DNA of 64,000 bases from Flavobacterium sp. ACN6 (GCF_002304005.1 NZ_MRCQ01000019.1:1-64000); one strand, 5' to 3'. Positions 26,284 through 35,336 are shown, numbered from the stretch's first letter. Made by a program: numbers and translations. The notes: generated by a model not told the origin, from the letters alone.

Positions 26284-26666
26284 TAGTTTATATTGACTAT
26301 TTGCTCAGGTTTTATTTATTGTTTTAGTCAGGTCAAAGTGTGGATTAGTATTCAATATTACTCCATTATTGTTTTGAAAAATATTTTGTCTCTCTGTCTG
26401 TTTTTCTCTGGATATAATCATTTATGATTTAGTTGTTTACGTTTTTAATAATTTAATACAAGGTAATATACATCCTGCCAATTTGATAATAAGGTGTAAC
26501 CAGTATAAACAATGTATTGAAAAGCTAAATTCAGTAGCATAAAATGCAATGTAAATAGTGATTTTAACGAATCCGGAAGTAACGTTTATTAAAATTTCCT
26601 GCTTATTTGTTTTTAGCTGTTTTTGAATTACTATGCGAGATTTGCAGTAAAAAAACAGAATAATTT

Positions 26667-28109
26667 ATGGACTTTCCAATTTTTCATTTAGACTGGCTCA
26701 ACAATAGGATGCTTATCGCCATTATTGCCATTATTCACGTGATGATTAATCACGGTTTAGCTGTGGGTTTTATGCCTCTTATAACATGGCTGGAGCAGAA
26801 AGGCGTTAAGAATAGCGGCAGGGAACAAATTACAGATTTAGATTGGGACAACAGAATCCATAATATGATGAAAGTTGCCTTTATTATAACCACAACACTT
26901 GGGGCAATGACAGGAGTGGGGATCTGGTTCTCGGTTGCGCTTGTCAGTCCCACATCTATAGGAAGTTTGATACGTGTTTTTTATTGGGCATGGTTTGTTG
27001 AATGGCTGGTATTTGTTACCGAGGTAATTTTGATCATGATTTATTTTTTGACCTGGAAAAGCAGTAATACTTCGCTTAGGGCTAAATTATTGCACATCCG
27101 TTTTGGATGGTTTTTAAGTTTATTCTCCTGGATTACTATGGCAATTATTGTTTCTATTTTGAGCTTTATGATGGATCCCGGAAACTGGAATACACATAAG
27201 AGTTTGCTCAATGGGTTTACCAATCCAATTTATCTTCCGCAGTTATTGTTTAGAACTCCTACGGCAATGCTTGTGGCGGGAAGTTTTGGAATGATGCTGG
27301 TAACTCTTTTCTTTAAAAAAGGTACGGAATTAAGGCTAAAAGCTGTAAAATATGTTTCAAAATGGATTATTCTTTGGGCTCCAATTTCTCTTCTTGGAGC
27401 GGTGATTTATTACCGAGCCATTCCTGAGGCGATGATCGCTAATATGAGTACGGCAGTAGGGACGATGGATTTTAATAAGTACTACGATTTAATGAAGTAC
27501 TTTATAATTTTTGGTATATCATCTTCCTTAATAATGGCAGTTCTGGGGTTGTATAAAGCCAAATGGATTAAAAGCTATATGGTATTGTTTCCCGTAGTTA
27601 TGGCTTTTGGATATCTTGGTTTTTTTGAAAGGGTGCGTGAATTTGTCCGAAAACCTTATGTAATTGGAGGTTACATGTATTCTAACTTATTACTGGAGGA
27701 GGATTATCCTGTTTATCAGCAGTACGGACTTCTTAAAAATGCCACCTATACCACAGTAACCGAGATTACACCGGAAAATAAAGTAGAAGCCGGCAGAAAT
27801 GTTTTTGCGATAGCCTGCAGCCGGTGTCATACTACACAGGGAGTAAATAGTGTTGTGGATGTTTTTGAGCGCATGTACGGAGTTGGAAAACCCCTCGATA
27901 TTAACTCCATGGCATCTTATATACCCAATATGCACAACGGAAGAACCTATATGCCTCCTTTTCCAGGCACTCAAGAAGAAAGCGAAGCCTTGGCGGCCTA
28001 TATCCGCAGTATTCAGGATACTGGTGATGTTCTCGAAGGGGCACAGTCAGAAGGTGTAGAGGTAAGTGAACTACAAGATACAAAAGCTGTTTTAGCAAAT
28101 AAAAAATAA
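26667..28109 (+). CDS. bd-superfamily-like membrane cytochrome fused to cytochrome c
   Basis: A 480-residue protein with eight or so membrane helices in residues 15-340 and a C-terminal class I cytochrome c domain (about 365-450: CSRCH at 384-388, axial Met429 in TYMPPF). The membrane part resembles CydA: HVMINHGLAVG in the first helix, EWLVFVTEVI, and RKPYVIGGYMYSN near the end. This matches the OR-C-type branch of the cytochrome bd superfamily, in which cytochrome c is fused to a CydA-like subunit; that assignment is from memory of the family. It pairs with the next gene 13 bases downstream. Oxygen reduction is not shown; NO or another substrate remains possible. Confidence 0.75.
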   Translation: MDFPIFHLDWLNNRMLIAIIAIIHVMINHGLAVGFMPLITWLEQKGVKNSGREQITDLDWDNRIHNMMKVAFIITTTLGAMTGVGIWFSVALVSPTSIGSLIRVFYWAWFVEWLVFVTEVILIMIYFLTWKSSNTSLRAKLLHIRFGWFLSLFSWITMAIIVSILSFMMDPGNWNTHKSLLNGFTNPIYLPQLLFRTPTAMLVAGSFGMMLVTLFFKKGTELRLKAVKYVSKWIILWAPISLLGAVIYYRAIPEAMIANMSTAVGTMDFNKYYDLMKYFIIFGISSSLIMAVLGLYKAKWIKSYMVLFPVVMAFGYLGFFERVREFVRKPYVIGGYMYSNLLLEEDYPVYQQYGLLKNATYTTVTEITPENKVEAGRNVFAIACSRCHTTQGVNSVVDVFERMYGVGKPLDINSMASYIPNMHNGRTYMPPFPGTQEESEALAAYIRSIQDTGDVLEGAQSEGVEVSELQDTKAVLANKK

Positions 28110-28122
28110 CAAAAGTTTAAAA

Positions 28123-29469
28123 ATGATCAATTTATATATTGCGTTGCAAAACAACGTTCCCGTTCCAAAAGATATTCCCTTGCCGCTACCAATGCCTGAA
28201 TGGTTTTTTGTAGTTGTCCTTGTACTGTCATTTCTACTGCATATCCTTTTTGTAAACCTGATGCTTGGAGGTTCTATTTTGGCTTTGATTGCCCAAATAA
28301 AAGGACTTAAAAATAAAGAATACGATATACTGGCACACGAAATAGCCAAAACCATAACAGTAAATAAAAGTATAGCCGTAGTACTGGGTATTGCGCCTCT
28401 TTTGAGTATTAATGTATTATATACGATTTATTTTTATTCGGCAAATGCGCTTACCGGTTTGATGTGGATTGCGGTAATACCGCTCGTTACAGTGGCGTTT
28501 CTGCTCACTTACTTGCATAAATATACATGGGAAACCTTGGAGAATCACAAGGCGGTTCATATTTCGATTCTGGCCTTGGCAACTGTTATCTTTCTGTTTA
28601 TTCCATTTATCTTTCTAACTAATATCAATCTAATGCTTTTCCCTGAAAAATGGGCTTTAGTAAAAGGCTTTGTAGACGCATTGTTTCTTCCGAATGTTTT
28701 CCCCAGATACCTGCATTTTATCCTGTCTTCACTGGCAGTTACGGGATTGTTTATATTTTGGTACAACAGCCGCAAGAGTTACCCTTTTGAAGAGATATAT
28801 CGAGAATTTACCCGATACGATATTCAAAAGAAAGGCTACTCTTTGGCATTAACTGCCTCTTTATGCCAGTGTATGATTGGTCCTCTTGTATTGCTGACAT
28901 TACCGTCTAAAGGTATGGGGTGGAACCTTATTTTGGTGATTTTCTCTGGGGTTGCATTTGCAGTTCCTGCCATGTGGCTTATCTGGAAGAGACTGACCGG
29001 TGAAAAGGAAAACATCGAAAAAGACTTTTATAAAATAGCAATGCTGCTTGGAATTACGGTTTTGTGTATGGGATCAGGAAGGCAGATCTACAGGGCAAAT
29101 TCGCTTGAAAAACATCGTGAACTGGTGAGAATTAAAACAGACGAATTTCAAATTTTGAAAAAGAAGGCCGCAGCCAAAATGAAAGCAGAAGAAGCCGGAG
29201 CAGCTTCGGCAGATATGTCAGAAGCAGAGAAAGGGCAGAAGGTATTCAGCCAGTATTGTGCCTCCTGCCATAAAATAGATAAAAAATTAGTCGGGCCTCC
29301 AGTTTTTGAAATGGCGAAAATCTATAAAGGTAACGTGGCTGATTTGCAGAAATGGATAAAAAATCCAGGTAAAAAACGTCCCGACTATCCACAGATGCCA
29401 GGTTTTGAATCTCAGTTGGATCAGCAGAAACTCGATCAGCTGGCGGAATATATTTTGAACATAAAATAA
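28123..29469 (+). CDS. Second bd-like membrane subunit fused to cytochrome c
   Basis: A 448-residue partner of the preceding protein. Eight to nine helices include SFLLHILFVNLMLGGS (first-helix His) and RYLHFILSSLAVTG, again CydA-like. A Lys/Ala-rich linker (about 335-360) leads to a cytochrome c domain with CASCH at 379-383 and axial Met425 (PQMPGF). Two CydA-like subunits, each carrying a cytochrome c, would form a heterodimeric membrane complex taking electrons in the periplasm. The two small membrane proteins just downstream may be accessory subunits, as CydX is for bd oxidases. Confidence 0.72.
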   Translation: MINLYIALQNNVPVPKDIPLPLPMPEWFFVVVLVLSFLLHILFVNLMLGGSILALIAQIKGLKNKEYDILAHEIAKTITVNKSIAVVLGIAPLLSINVLYTIYFYSANALTGLMWIAVIPLVTVAFLLTYLHKYTWETLENHKAVHISILALATVIFLFIPFIFLTNINLMLFPEKWALVKGFVDALFLPNVFPRYLHFILSSLAVTGLFIFWYNSRKSYPFEEIYREFTRYDIQKKGYSLALTASLCQCMIGPLVLLTLPSKGMGWNLILVIFSGVAFAVPAMWLIWKRLTGEKENIEKDFYKIAMLLGITVLCMGSGRQIYRANSLEKHRELVRIKTDEFQILKKKAAAKMKAEEAGAASADMSEAEKGQKVFSQYCASCHKIDKKLVGPPVFEMAKIYKGNVADLQKWIKNPGKKRPDYPQMPGFESQLDQQKLDQLAEYILNIK

Positions 29470-29487
29470 AATAAAAAACAATTCTCT

Positions 29488-29655
29488 ATGATTCGTTTCT
29501 GTTATCTGGTTCCAATAATTGTTTTTATGTGTGTTACAGGCATTTTATACAAGGTAAATAAGTATGAAAGTATAATAAAAAAAAGACCAAAGAGCAGAAT
29601 AGAAAGATCGAATAGGCTTTCCGCTCCATGTTTAGAAAATAATAATAGTAAATGA
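29488..29655 (+). CDS. 55-residue single-helix membrane protein
   Basis: Starts 18 bases after the cytochrome gene, in the same orientation. One hydrophobic segment (MIRFCYLVPIIVFMCVTGIL) is followed by a strongly basic tail with RPKSRIER and a Cys near the end. No family is recognised. Its position and shape suggest a small accessory subunit of the cytochrome complex. It could also be a chance ORF. Confidence 0.45.
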   Translation: MIRFCYLVPIIVFMCVTGILYKVNKYESIIKKRPKSRIERSNRLSAPCLENNNSK

Positions 29656-29709
29656 TACTGTCGTATAATTGGCAGCCTTAATCGATTTTTAACTTAAAAA
29701 TAAAATAGT

Positions 29710-29874
29710 ATGATACAGGTTTTTTCCATTATGATTTTAATTTTTGTGCTTCTTGCCATTGTTTTTCTGATAAGAATAAAATCAATAACACTGCAGCTTG
29801 TTAAGTCAAAAGAGGTGAATAACAAAGAAAATCCATTAGAAAAGAATTATCAATTTATTAAGGGACTGTATTAG
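29710..29874 (+). CDS. 54-residue single-helix membrane protein
   Basis: Starts 54 bases after the previous small gene. Hydrophobic residues 3-22 (QVFSIMILIFVLLAIVFLI) precede a charged tail ending KNYQFIKGLY. No family is recognised; it is of the size and type of CydX/CcoS-like subunits. A terminator-like hairpin follows at 29923, consistent with the end of the operon. Confidence 0.5.
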   Translation: MIQVFSIMILIFVLLAIVFLIRIKSITLQLVKSKEVNNKENPLEKNYQFIKGLY

Positions 29875-29922
29875 CAAATGTTGTCCACCAAAATAAGTTT
29901 CTTTTAAATTTTGATAGTTTGG

Positions 29923-29960
29923 AGCCCTGTTGATGCTGACACACGCAGGGCTTCTTTTTT
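29923..29960 (+). terminator. Terminator of the cytochrome operon
   Basis: AGCCCTG (29923-29929) pairs with CAGGGCT (29946-29952), followed by TTCTTTTTT. The loop is 16 bases. Confidence 0.65.
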
Positions 29961-30131
29961 GTTTATAATTAGGACTGAAGTTTTACGAGTAAAATAGGAT
30001 TATGAAATTGAGAATAGCATAGATAAAAATAGTGCTTATCAAAATGGCATGTATTGAAAGTGTTTTGGTAGCAGATATCGGTGCAGGAGTTTTTAATTTT
30101 GACATATATAAAAATTAAAAAATTAATTAAA

Positions 30132-30674
30132 ATGAAAAAGGCATTACTACTAATAGATATACAGAAAGAATATTTTGAAAATGGCGCATTAGTACTTGTA
30201 AATCCAATTCCGGCAAGTGAAAATGCAAAAAAAATACTGGAACATTTCCGAAAAGAAAATGATACTATTGTTCACGTACAGCATATATCCGGCGAAGGCA
30301 TTCCCTTTTTTGTTTCTGGAACTCAAGGAGTGGAAATCCATGAAAATGTAAAACCACTACAAGGCGAGAAAGTAATCACGAAACAATTTCCTAATAGTTT
30401 TAGAGACACCGATCTATTAGAATATTTACAGTCAAAGGAAATAACGCATTTGGTTATTGCAGGAATGATGACTCATATGTGTATAGATGCAGGAACAAGA
30501 GCAGCTGTTGATTTTGGATTTGAATGTACTGTAATTGGCGATGCCTGTGCTACGATGGACCTTCAGATTAGCGGACAAAAAGTAAAATCTGTCGATGTAC
30601 ACAATGCATTTTTAGCAGCATTAGAATTCTTTTACGCTAAAATTCAGACAACTGATCAATACCTGCTTTCTTAA
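30132..30674 (+). CDS. Isochorismatase-family cysteine hydrolase
   Basis: A 180-residue cytoplasmic hydrolase of the nicotinamidase/isochorismatase fold. The catalytic triad is visible as D9 (LLIDIQ), K84 (VITKQFPNSF) and C117 (GMMTHMCID). The start at 30132 (MKKALLLIDIQ) is the family N-terminus; an upstream in-frame ATG at 30081 would add non-homologous residues. The substrate is not predictable. A regulator of AraC type follows in the same direction. Confidence 0.9.
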   Translation: MKKALLLIDIQKEYFENGALVLVNPIPASENAKKILEHFRKENDTIVHVQHISGEGIPFFVSGTQGVEIHENVKPLQGEKVITKQFPNSFRDTDLLEYLQSKEITHLVIAGMMTHMCIDAGTRAAVDFGFECTVIGDACATMDLQISGQKVKSVDVHNAFLAALEFFYAKIQTTDQYLLS

Positions 30675-30828
30675 ATAAATTTAGAACTCAATTTTATAAA
30701 ATGGGCTGTAATTTATTATGGCTCATTTTTGCATTTGGCAGTTATTTGCAAATGAAGTTGTAAATTTACTAAAGCAGGCTGAAAGTAATAAAAACGATTT
30801 TAAGAGATTAAAAAGTAATGAGAAAGGA

Positions 30829-31701
30829 ATGAAAACAATAAAATTTCATAAAGCAGAATGTGGTGTTGAGATGCTTCTTAATGTATTGCATGGAGATGTA
30901 CTAAGCGAAAGATATTTGGAGCGAGATACTTTTAACACTGATTTTTTTGAAATTTTGCTTTTTAAAAAGGCGAAGGGAACTCTGATTTTAAATCAGCAGA
31001 AAATCAATATAACTGATAATACGATGGTTTTTATTTCCCCTTTTCAGAAAAGAAAATGGACTTTGGAGAAAGAAGGATTGGATTTTACTGTTCTGGTTTT
31101 TAAGGAAAATTTTCTTAACGATTTTTTCTCAGATAAATACTTTACGTATCGTCTTCTTTATTTCTATCAGTTAAATTTTCCTTTAAATATAACTGTTGAA
31201 AAAGAAGAACTGCAAAAAGCACTTGAGCAGCTTATGGAAATCAAATCAGAATTGGCAGCGCGCAGGACAGACAGTATTCACATCATACGCTCTCTTACTT
31301 ATTATCTTCTTCTGAAGTTCAACAGAGTATATGCCGAAAAAAATAATCTCTCAATTGAAAGGGCTGAAAATAATTATGCTTACCAGTTCAAAAAGTTACT
31401 CGAAACTCACATTAGGGAGAAGCAGAGAATTGATCATTATGCAGATTTATTAAATGTGAGCAGGATTTCAATTAATACCTGCGTGAAAAAACAGTTTAAT
31501 GTTACCGCTGTAGAACTCTTAAAGCAAAGACTGCTCTTCGAAATAAAAAATGATCTAATACATTCTGGAAAGACTGTCGCTGAGATTGCCTATAATCTTC
31601 ATTTTTCGGAACCTGGACATATGATGCGTTTTTTTAAAAACCAAACAGGAATTACCAGCACGCAGTTCCTTTCAGATTATCAAAATGGTATATTTTCATA
31701 G
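30829..31701 (+). CDS. AraC-family transcriptional regulator
   Basis: A 290-residue regulator (start 30829, MKTIKFHKAE; an in-frame ATG at 30718 would add 37 residues without homology). The N-terminal cupin-like domain covers about 30-130. The C-terminal HTH pair reads DLLNVSRISINTCVKKQFN and SGKTVAEIAYNLHFSEPGHMMRFFKNQTGIT. This type often controls neighbouring hydrolase or transport genes; here the isochorismatase precedes it and a MATE exporter follows. Confidence 0.88.
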   Translation: MKTIKFHKAECGVEMLLNVLHGDVLSERYLERDTFNTDFFEILLFKKAKGTLILNQQKINITDNTMVFISPFQKRKWTLEKEGLDFTVLVFKENFLNDFFSDKYFTYRLLYFYQLNFPLNITVEKEELQKALEQLMEIKSELAARRTDSIHIIRSLTYYLLLKFNRVYAEKNNLSIERAENNYAYQFKKLLETHIREKQRIDHYADLLNVSRISINTCVKKQFNVTAVELLKQRLLFEIKNDLIHSGKTVAEIAYNLHFSEPGHMMRFFKNQTGITSTQFLSDYQNGIFS

Positions 31702-31709
31702 CGTTTTAG

Positions 31710-31738
31710 TTGATTTTTTATAGAATAGGATAAATTTG
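31710..31738 (+). promoter_or_regulatory. Promoter of the MATE gene
   Basis: TTG at 31710-31712, then 18 bases, then TAAATTTG at 31731-31738. This fits the Bacteroidota -33/-7 spacing. The leader is about 85 bases. Confidence 0.5.
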
Positions 31739-31830
31739 CAACAAACGAATTGTTATACTTTAAAAATAAAAATTTGCAGTATATTAATTTCAATACATTC
31801 AATCTGCCTTGAGGCAGTTAATTTTTTAAT

Positions 31831-33192
31831 ATGCTCAAAAAATATAAATCCAATAAGATATATTACCAAAGCACAATAACACTTGCTGGACCTGTGGTAA
31901 TTTCTCAGTTAGGACATACACTGGTACAGACTTTTGATACCATTATCATAGGACACTATGCAGGAACTATTTCTTTGGCGGCAGTCTCACTTGTTCATTC
32001 TGTTTTTATGGTCGTTTTAGTCATAGGATTAGGTGTGGCCTACGGATTAACACCATTGATTGCGCAAGAAAATGGAAAATCAAATTTTAAGGAATGTGCT
32101 GAGCTTCTGTCAAACAGCTTATGGCTAAATGTCGCAGCCGCAATTTTTCTTTTTTTAATAGTTTACTATGGTTCTATGTTTGCCATGCAGCATGCGGATC
32201 AGGATCCTAAGGTAGTTGCAACGGCAAAACCTTACTTGCTTATTTTAAGTTTATCTATTCTGCCTTTAATGGTATTTCAGACCTTTAAACAATTTGCAGA
32301 AGGACTAGGTTTTACAAAACAAGCAATGTCGATCACAATATGGGGAAATGTGCTCAATGTAATTATAGCAGTGATTTTGGTAAAGGGAATGTTTGGAATT
32401 GAGCCAATGGGTGTTCAAGGGGTAGGAATTGCAACATTAATAGATCGGGTTTTAATGATGCTGGTTATGATGTGGTATGTGCTTCGATCAGAGAATTTTA
32501 GGATTTATATAAAGCATTTCTCCGTTAAGTTTATTGATTTTTCTAAAATTATAAAAGTGGTAAAAATAGGATTACCTGTAGCGATGCAGTATGTTTTTGA
32601 AATTGGAGTATTTGCAGTTGCTGCTCTAATGGCTGGAAATATTGGTGCGACGGAACAAGCTGCTCATCAAACAGCAATAACCCTTGCGGCAATGACCTAC
32701 ATGATGGCAGGGGGAATTGCATCGGCGGCAACTATTAAAGTTGGAAATAGTTTTGGAAATCAGAACTACAAAAGACTTCAGAAATTTGCTTATGCGTCTT
32801 ATCATCTAGTGATCATTTTTATGATGTTCTTTGCTGTAATTTTTACACTCTTTAATCAATATTTACCTTATTTGATAACAAATGATACAAGTGTTGTAGC
32901 GCTGGCTGCACAATTATTGATAATTGCCGCGCTATTCCAACTCTTTGATGGTACTCAGGTTGTTGGACTGGGAACACTAAGAGGAATGGGAGATGTAAAC
33001 GTTCCTACTTTGATAACCTTTGTTGCTTATTGGCTTATTGGCCTGCCTGTGGCCTACATTTTAGGCATTTATTTCAATGCAGGAGTAAAGGGAATCTGGT
33101 ACGGTTTGACCCTGGGGTTGTTAACATCATCTGCCTTACTGTATTTAAGATTTCGATATGTAATAAATAAAGTTTTGGAAAATAATTTATAA
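31831..33192 (+). CDS. MATE-family efflux transporter
   Basis: A 453-residue inner-membrane protein with about twelve helices in two homologous halves (boundary near residue 230). Conserved patterns are AGPVVISQLGHTLVQTFDTIIIGHYAG at the N-terminus and GLPVAMQYVFEIGVFAVAALMAG opening the second half. MATE proteins export cationic drugs or metabolites against H+ or Na+. It has its own promoter-like element and ends at a strong bidirectional terminator shared with the convergent NmrA gene. The substrate is unknown. Confidence 0.93.
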   Translation: MLKKYKSNKIYYQSTITLAGPVVISQLGHTLVQTFDTIIIGHYAGTISLAAVSLVHSVFMVVLVIGLGVAYGLTPLIAQENGKSNFKECAELLSNSLWLNVAAAIFLFLIVYYGSMFAMQHADQDPKVVATAKPYLLILSLSILPLMVFQTFKQFAEGLGFTKQAMSITIWGNVLNVIIAVILVKGMFGIEPMGVQGVGIATLIDRVLMMLVMMWYVLRSENFRIYIKHFSVKFIDFSKIIKVVKIGLPVAMQYVFEIGVFAVAALMAGNIGATEQAAHQTAITLAAMTYMMAGGIASAATIKVGNSFGNQNYKRLQKFAYASYHLVIIFMMFFAVIFTLFNQYLPYLITNDTSVVALAAQLLIIAALFQLFDGTQVVGLGTLRGMGDVNVPTLITFVAYWLIGLPVAYILGIYFNAGVKGIWYGLTLGLLTSSALLYLRFRYVINKVLENNL

Positions 33193-33235
33193 ATTCTATC
33201 ATTAAAGTACAAAGTCCTTTTAGAATTTAAGGCAT

Positions 33236-33272
33236 AAAAAGCAGCAAAAAGAGTCTATTCTTGCTGCTTTTT
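33236..33272. terminator. Bidirectional terminator
   Basis: AAAAAGCAGCAA (33236-33247) pairs with TTGCTGCTTTTT (33261-33272), with T-tracts on both strands. It separates the convergent MATE and NmrA genes. Confidence 0.88.
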
Positions 33273-33279
33273 TTACAAT

Positions 33280-34176
33280 TTAGTCAATAAAAAAATCTTT
33301 ATGGATTTTAACCCATTCTTCTATTGGAGTCATTCTTACAGGCAGTTTTTCTAAAACCTCCTGCAAGTTAGGATTGAATTTTGTGGGATATACTGGCAGA
33401 CTTGCCAACATTTCATAATATCCTTGCACACCTCTGGCGCTTTCTTCTCCAACAAGAATACTTAATTTATCCCCGAATTCTTGCGGAGGCATTGCGTAGA
33501 AATCAATTTTATCGCCCAAACCAAGAGAGAATTTTTCGGCAAGACCATTTCCTTTTAGGTTATCCAAACCGCTCACAAGAAAGGATTGTCCAGATAGTTC
33601 TGGTTTGTATAAAGCTTCTGCCACAAAAGAGCTGACATCTCTTGATGCAATATAACCAATAGGCATATCTTCCGGAGTTGGGTAAGCTACTTTTTTTTCA
33701 CTTTTTACATAATCGGTTGTATAAGGAGCCAATAAATTTTCAGCATAAATAGATGGCTCAATAATAACATAGGGTACTCCGCAATTTTGAAGATATTCCT
33801 TGGTATCCAGCTTTACATCTTCCATAGGAATTCCTAATTTTTGCGGTGCCAGAAATCCGCTGGTATTCCAAACTATCATTTTTACGCCATTTTCCTTAGC
33901 TGCATCAATTACATTTTTGGCAAGTTGAAATCCATCTGCCGGATTAGGCAAGGAAACAGGAATCAGCAAAGCAACAGCATCAATTTCCTTAGTGATTTCT
34001 TTCATTTTTATTGCATCAGACATATCGCCTAATACAGGGATTGCACCAGCGTTTTCTAGTTTTGAAAAGTTTTTTTCTGAACTTGTAGCAGCATAAACAA
34101 TTGCGCCTTTATTTTTTGCTTCTCCAATTACATGAAATTGCTGTGAACCTGTGGCTCCAAATACTAATACTTTCAT
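33280..34176 (-). CDS. NmrA-family NAD(P)-binding protein
   Basis: A 298-residue atypical SDR. Residues 3-9 give the Rossmann start VFGATGSQ, and the body has AAKENGVKMIVWNTSGF and the YVIIEPSIYAENLL segment. Members act as NAD(P)H-binding redox sensors or quinone/azo reductases; the active-site Tyr-Lys pair of classical SDRs is not clear. It is divergent from an HxlR regulator with operator-like repeats between them, mirroring the SDR-HxlR pair at 14.8-16.1 kb. Confidence 0.88.
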   Translation of the reverse strand: MKVLVFGATGSQQFHVIGEAKNKGAIVYAATSSEKNFSKLENAGAIPVLGDMSDAIKMKEITKEIDAVALLIPVSLPNPADGFQLAKNVIDAAKENGVKMIVWNTSGFLAPQKLGIPMEDVKLDTKEYLQNCGVPYVIIEPSIYAENLLAPYTTDYVKSEKKVAYPTPEDMPIGYIASRDVSSFVAEALYKPELSGQSFLVSGLDNLKGNGLAEKFSLGLGDKIDFYAMPPQEFGDKLSILVGEESARGVQGYYEMLASLPVYPTKFNPNLQEVLEKLPVRMTPIEEWVKIHKDFFID

Positions 34177-34225
34177 TTTATTTTTTTATTTAATTGTTTT
34201 AATTTTTTGGTAAAACTAATTAATA

Positions 34226-34268
34226 ACTTACTTTTGTACAAGTACTTACGTTTTAGTTGGGTACTTAC
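34226..34268. promoter_or_regulatory. Triple ACTTAC direct repeat, HxlR operator candidate
   Basis: ACTTAC at 34226, 34244 and 34263 (steps 18 and 19, nearly two helical turns). The last two are extended to GTACTTAC. It lies in the 118-base divergent gap between the NmrA and HxlR genes. Confidence 0.55.
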
Positions 34269-34294
34269 CAAATAGTTAGAAATATTGAAAATCA

Positions 34295-34627
34295 ATGGAA
34301 AAAAATCTGAAAATAATTAATGCATGTGACGAAAATTGCCCGGTAAAAAAAGCTCTAGGCTTATTGGGAGGAAAATGGACAATGATGATTTTGTATCAGC
34401 TTAATAGCAGAACCATTAGATATGGAGAACTTAAAAGAGCTGTAGTAGGTATTAGTGAAAAAATGCTGATTCAGGAATTGAATTCTCTGGTAGAAAACAA
34501 ACTGGTCAGTAAAAAGGCCTATCCTGAAATCCCTCCAAGAGTAGAATATACATTAACAGAACTGGGTTTGAAGACTTTACCAATTATAGATCAAATAGCT
34601 GCTTTTGGATTGGAAAATTTGGTTTAG
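34295..34627 (+). CDS. HxlR-family transcriptional regulator
   Basis: A 110-residue winged-helix protein with the HxlR hallmark: DENCPVKKALGLLGGKWTMMIL at about 13-34, recognition segment SEKMLIQELNSLVENKLVSKK and wing PPRVEYTLTELG. It has two Cys near the N-terminus (Cys10 and Cys14), the usual redox-sensing position. It is divergent from the NmrA gene, its likely target. Confidence 0.9.
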   Translation: MEKNLKIINACDENCPVKKALGLLGGKWTMMILYQLNSRTIRYGELKRAVVGISEKMLIQELNSLVENKLVSKKAYPEIPPRVEYTLTELGLKTLPIIDQIAAFGLENLV

Positions 34628-34778
34628 TTTGCTTGTTCAAATCTAACACTTAGCATTTCTTTTTTAAGCATTGTTTTCGCCTTTATTGGTGAAATTTTCC
34701 CTTTATATCTTCGTAGCCGCTTAAAAAAACAAATTAATAAAAACGAGTAAAACTTATATTTTGAGGATATGTGAAAAA

Positions 34779-34812
34779 AAATGGCGCCAATTGTCTTCAA
34801 TTGGCGCCATTT
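34779..34812 (-). terminator. Strong 15-bp hairpin
   Basis: A perfect 15-bp stem (34779-34793 with 34798-34812, GGCGCC core) and loop TCTT. On the minus strand it is followed by eight T. No minus-strand gene ends here. It sits directly before the 122-bp repeat copy B. Confidence 0.7.
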
Positions 34813-34818
34813 GGCTTT

Positions 34819-34940
34819 GTGACCCCTAAAGGACAGATTACAAACCATTTTATGGAGGATTTAAAGAGATTGGCGTACTGGAAGTAGAGGCTGTCTTTCT
34901 ATGTCTTCAGTATTTTGGTTTAGATGTCCTGTTGGGGATT
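34819..34940 (+). repeat. 122-bp dispersed repeat, copy B
   Basis: Homologous to copy A (22690-22811) over its full length. The open stretch reads VTPKGQIT...LKRLAYWK then a stop. The 3' end TTAGATGTCCTGTTGGGGAT is identical to copy A. Both copies are preceded by ATGTGAAAAAA and a hairpin of different sequence. Confidence 0.75.
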
Positions 34941-35123
34941 GAAGCAGAAATATATTTAGTTTTATGTATTATTTTACCCAAAATAAAAAGAGACAGCCTT
35001 AATTTTTTGTAAAAAAAAGATATCAATTCCTTACATTTAAAGTTTTGAGCTGGCAATAAAATGGTAATCAAAATCTCTTATACAACTGAATATTACTATT
35101 TTGTCGCATAGTAATTATATAAA

Positions 35124-35318
35124 AAGCCCTGAAATTTCAGGGCTTAATTGTAATTTATTGGTCTCAGATTCGGGTTTAAAACCCTGCAATTTATTGCAGT
35201 ACTTTAGTAATGCGAAAAAATATAATCTTTTGAATTTTTTAGTTTTGATAAAAAGTTTTCAAAATTGAGAGACTTTCAGTCTCTCGTCAAAACAAACCTC
35301 TGCACTTTCAGTGCAGAG
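35124..35318. repeat. Three successive perfect hairpins with TTTC/TTTCAG cores
   Basis: A palindrome at 35124-35145 (AAGCCCTGAAA then its complement), GAGAGACT/AGTCTCTC at 35267-35285 with loop TTC, and CTCTGCACT/AGTGCAGAG at 35298-35318 with loop TTC. They lie between copy B and the fasciclin gene. No gene is seen in 34941-35336. Confidence 0.7.
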
Positions 35319-35336
35319 TGGCTTAGTTTCAGCAAA

